Origin: Thioalkalivibrio sp. ALJ16
GTDB taxonomy: Bacteria > Pseudomonadota > Gammaproteobacteria > Ectothiorhodospirales > Ectothiorhodospiraceae
Direction of reading: 5' to 3'
NCBI RefSeq assembly: GCF_000377345.1
Contig: NZ_KB898040.1
Coordinates: 182,639 to 246,638 of the forward strand
DNA: 64,000 nt
The notes below the pieces were generated by a model. It did not search any database and was not told the DNA's origin. It saw only the letters and a program-made list of their open reading frames with translations. The position numbers and the translations under genes were made by a program. Below, in pieces: positions 63,809-64,000 of the stretch (position 1 is the first letter of the stretch; each line of letters opens with the position of its first letter).

Positions 63809-64000
63809 TTACTGCAGCAGGGCCAGCACGTTCTGCGGCACTGCATTGGCCTGCGCCAGTACCGAGGTACCCGCCTGCTGCAGCACCTGGGCGCGGGTCA
63901 GCTCCGCCGTCTCCGCCGCGAAGTCCGCATCCCGGATCCGCGAACGCGCATCCGACAGGTTCTCGGAACTCACGCTCAGGTTGTCGATGGTGGACTCGAA
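63809..64000 (-). CDS. fliC: Flagellin, C-terminal fragment
   Basis: The last 63 residues of a flagellin are present; the gene continues beyond the right edge of the window. The conserved D0/D1 C-terminal pattern is clear: [40 protein letters not shown], then [20 protein letters not shown] and a final glutamine. The C-terminal helix is what FliS binds. The terminator at 63693-63721 follows. The frame is open to the last base. Confidence 0.96.
   Translation of the reverse strand, partial: FESTIDNLSVSSENLSDARSRIRDADFAAETAELTRAQVLQQAGTSVLAQANAVPQNVLALLQ

Overview
The window is about 64 kb of a GC-rich gammaproteobacterial chromosome. The gene set (MnmC fusion, RoxA, YadGH, divergent tesA/ybbAP, NsrR, monofunctional RelA, FliC-FliD-FliS-FliT, MotAB-like stator, XanB2-type chorismatase beside ubiE) and the codon use suggest a marine or haloalkaliphilic Ectothiorhodospiraceae-like bacterium, perhaps close to Thioalkalivibrio. 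The genus is an inference from gene content only.

Positions 1-25.1 kb are ordinary core genome: the 3' part of acnA followed by an HDOD and GGDEF/EAL signalling operon, fumC divergent from purB, roxA, dusA, a glutamate dehydrogenase broken by one extra G in a G8 tract, a leucyl aminopeptidase, the yadGH-type ABC exporter, an M23 peptidase, mnmC, a CHASE-like/PAS/GGDEF cyclase, tRNA-Leu(UAA), an M48 peptidase with LemA, a MotAB-like pair and tRNA-Arg(CCU).

Positions 25.1-39.7 kb form an accessory island that starts just after tRNA-Arg(CCU). It holds a single-chain MmeI-like (type IIL/IIG) restriction-methylation enzyme whose target-recognition region is AT-rich and foreign-looking. A translationally coupled membrane-anchored protein of unknown function follows it. 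Next come remnants of two Mrr-type restriction genes, each ending at the same dispersed repeat, then a NERD nuclease-like protein and a GIY-YIG protein. The most interesting locus is a small RiPP-like locus (34.2-35.9 kb): an 83-residue precursor with tyrosines spaced exactly eight residues apart in Y-x-Q-S-G-G-G repeats, an intergenic hairpin, and a radical SAM/SPASM maturase. Four toxin-antitoxin modules follow or interleave; one is split by a 282-bp MITE with TA flanks. REP-like palindromes of at least three families are scattered between these genes. No integrase, transposase or attachment-site duplication was seen.

Positions 39.7-64 kb return to core genome: tesA divergent from ybbA-ybbP, an UppP-like protein lacking the usual glutamates, a chemoreceptor, nsrR, an ExeM-like secreted nuclease, an MscS channel with a DUF432-like partner, a SplB/PA0069-like radical SAM protein, a second membrane GGDEF/EAL protein, pyrC, yggU, ubiE with a XanB2-like chorismatase (probable source of 4-hydroxybenzoate for ubiquinone), an alpha/beta hydrolase, relA, and the flagellar filament genes fliT, fliS, fliD and the 3' end of fliC.

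Cyclic di-GMP signalling recurs through the window (three GGDEF proteins, one HDOD protein) together with a chemoreceptor, stator and filament genes, which fits a motile bacterium that switches lifestyle.
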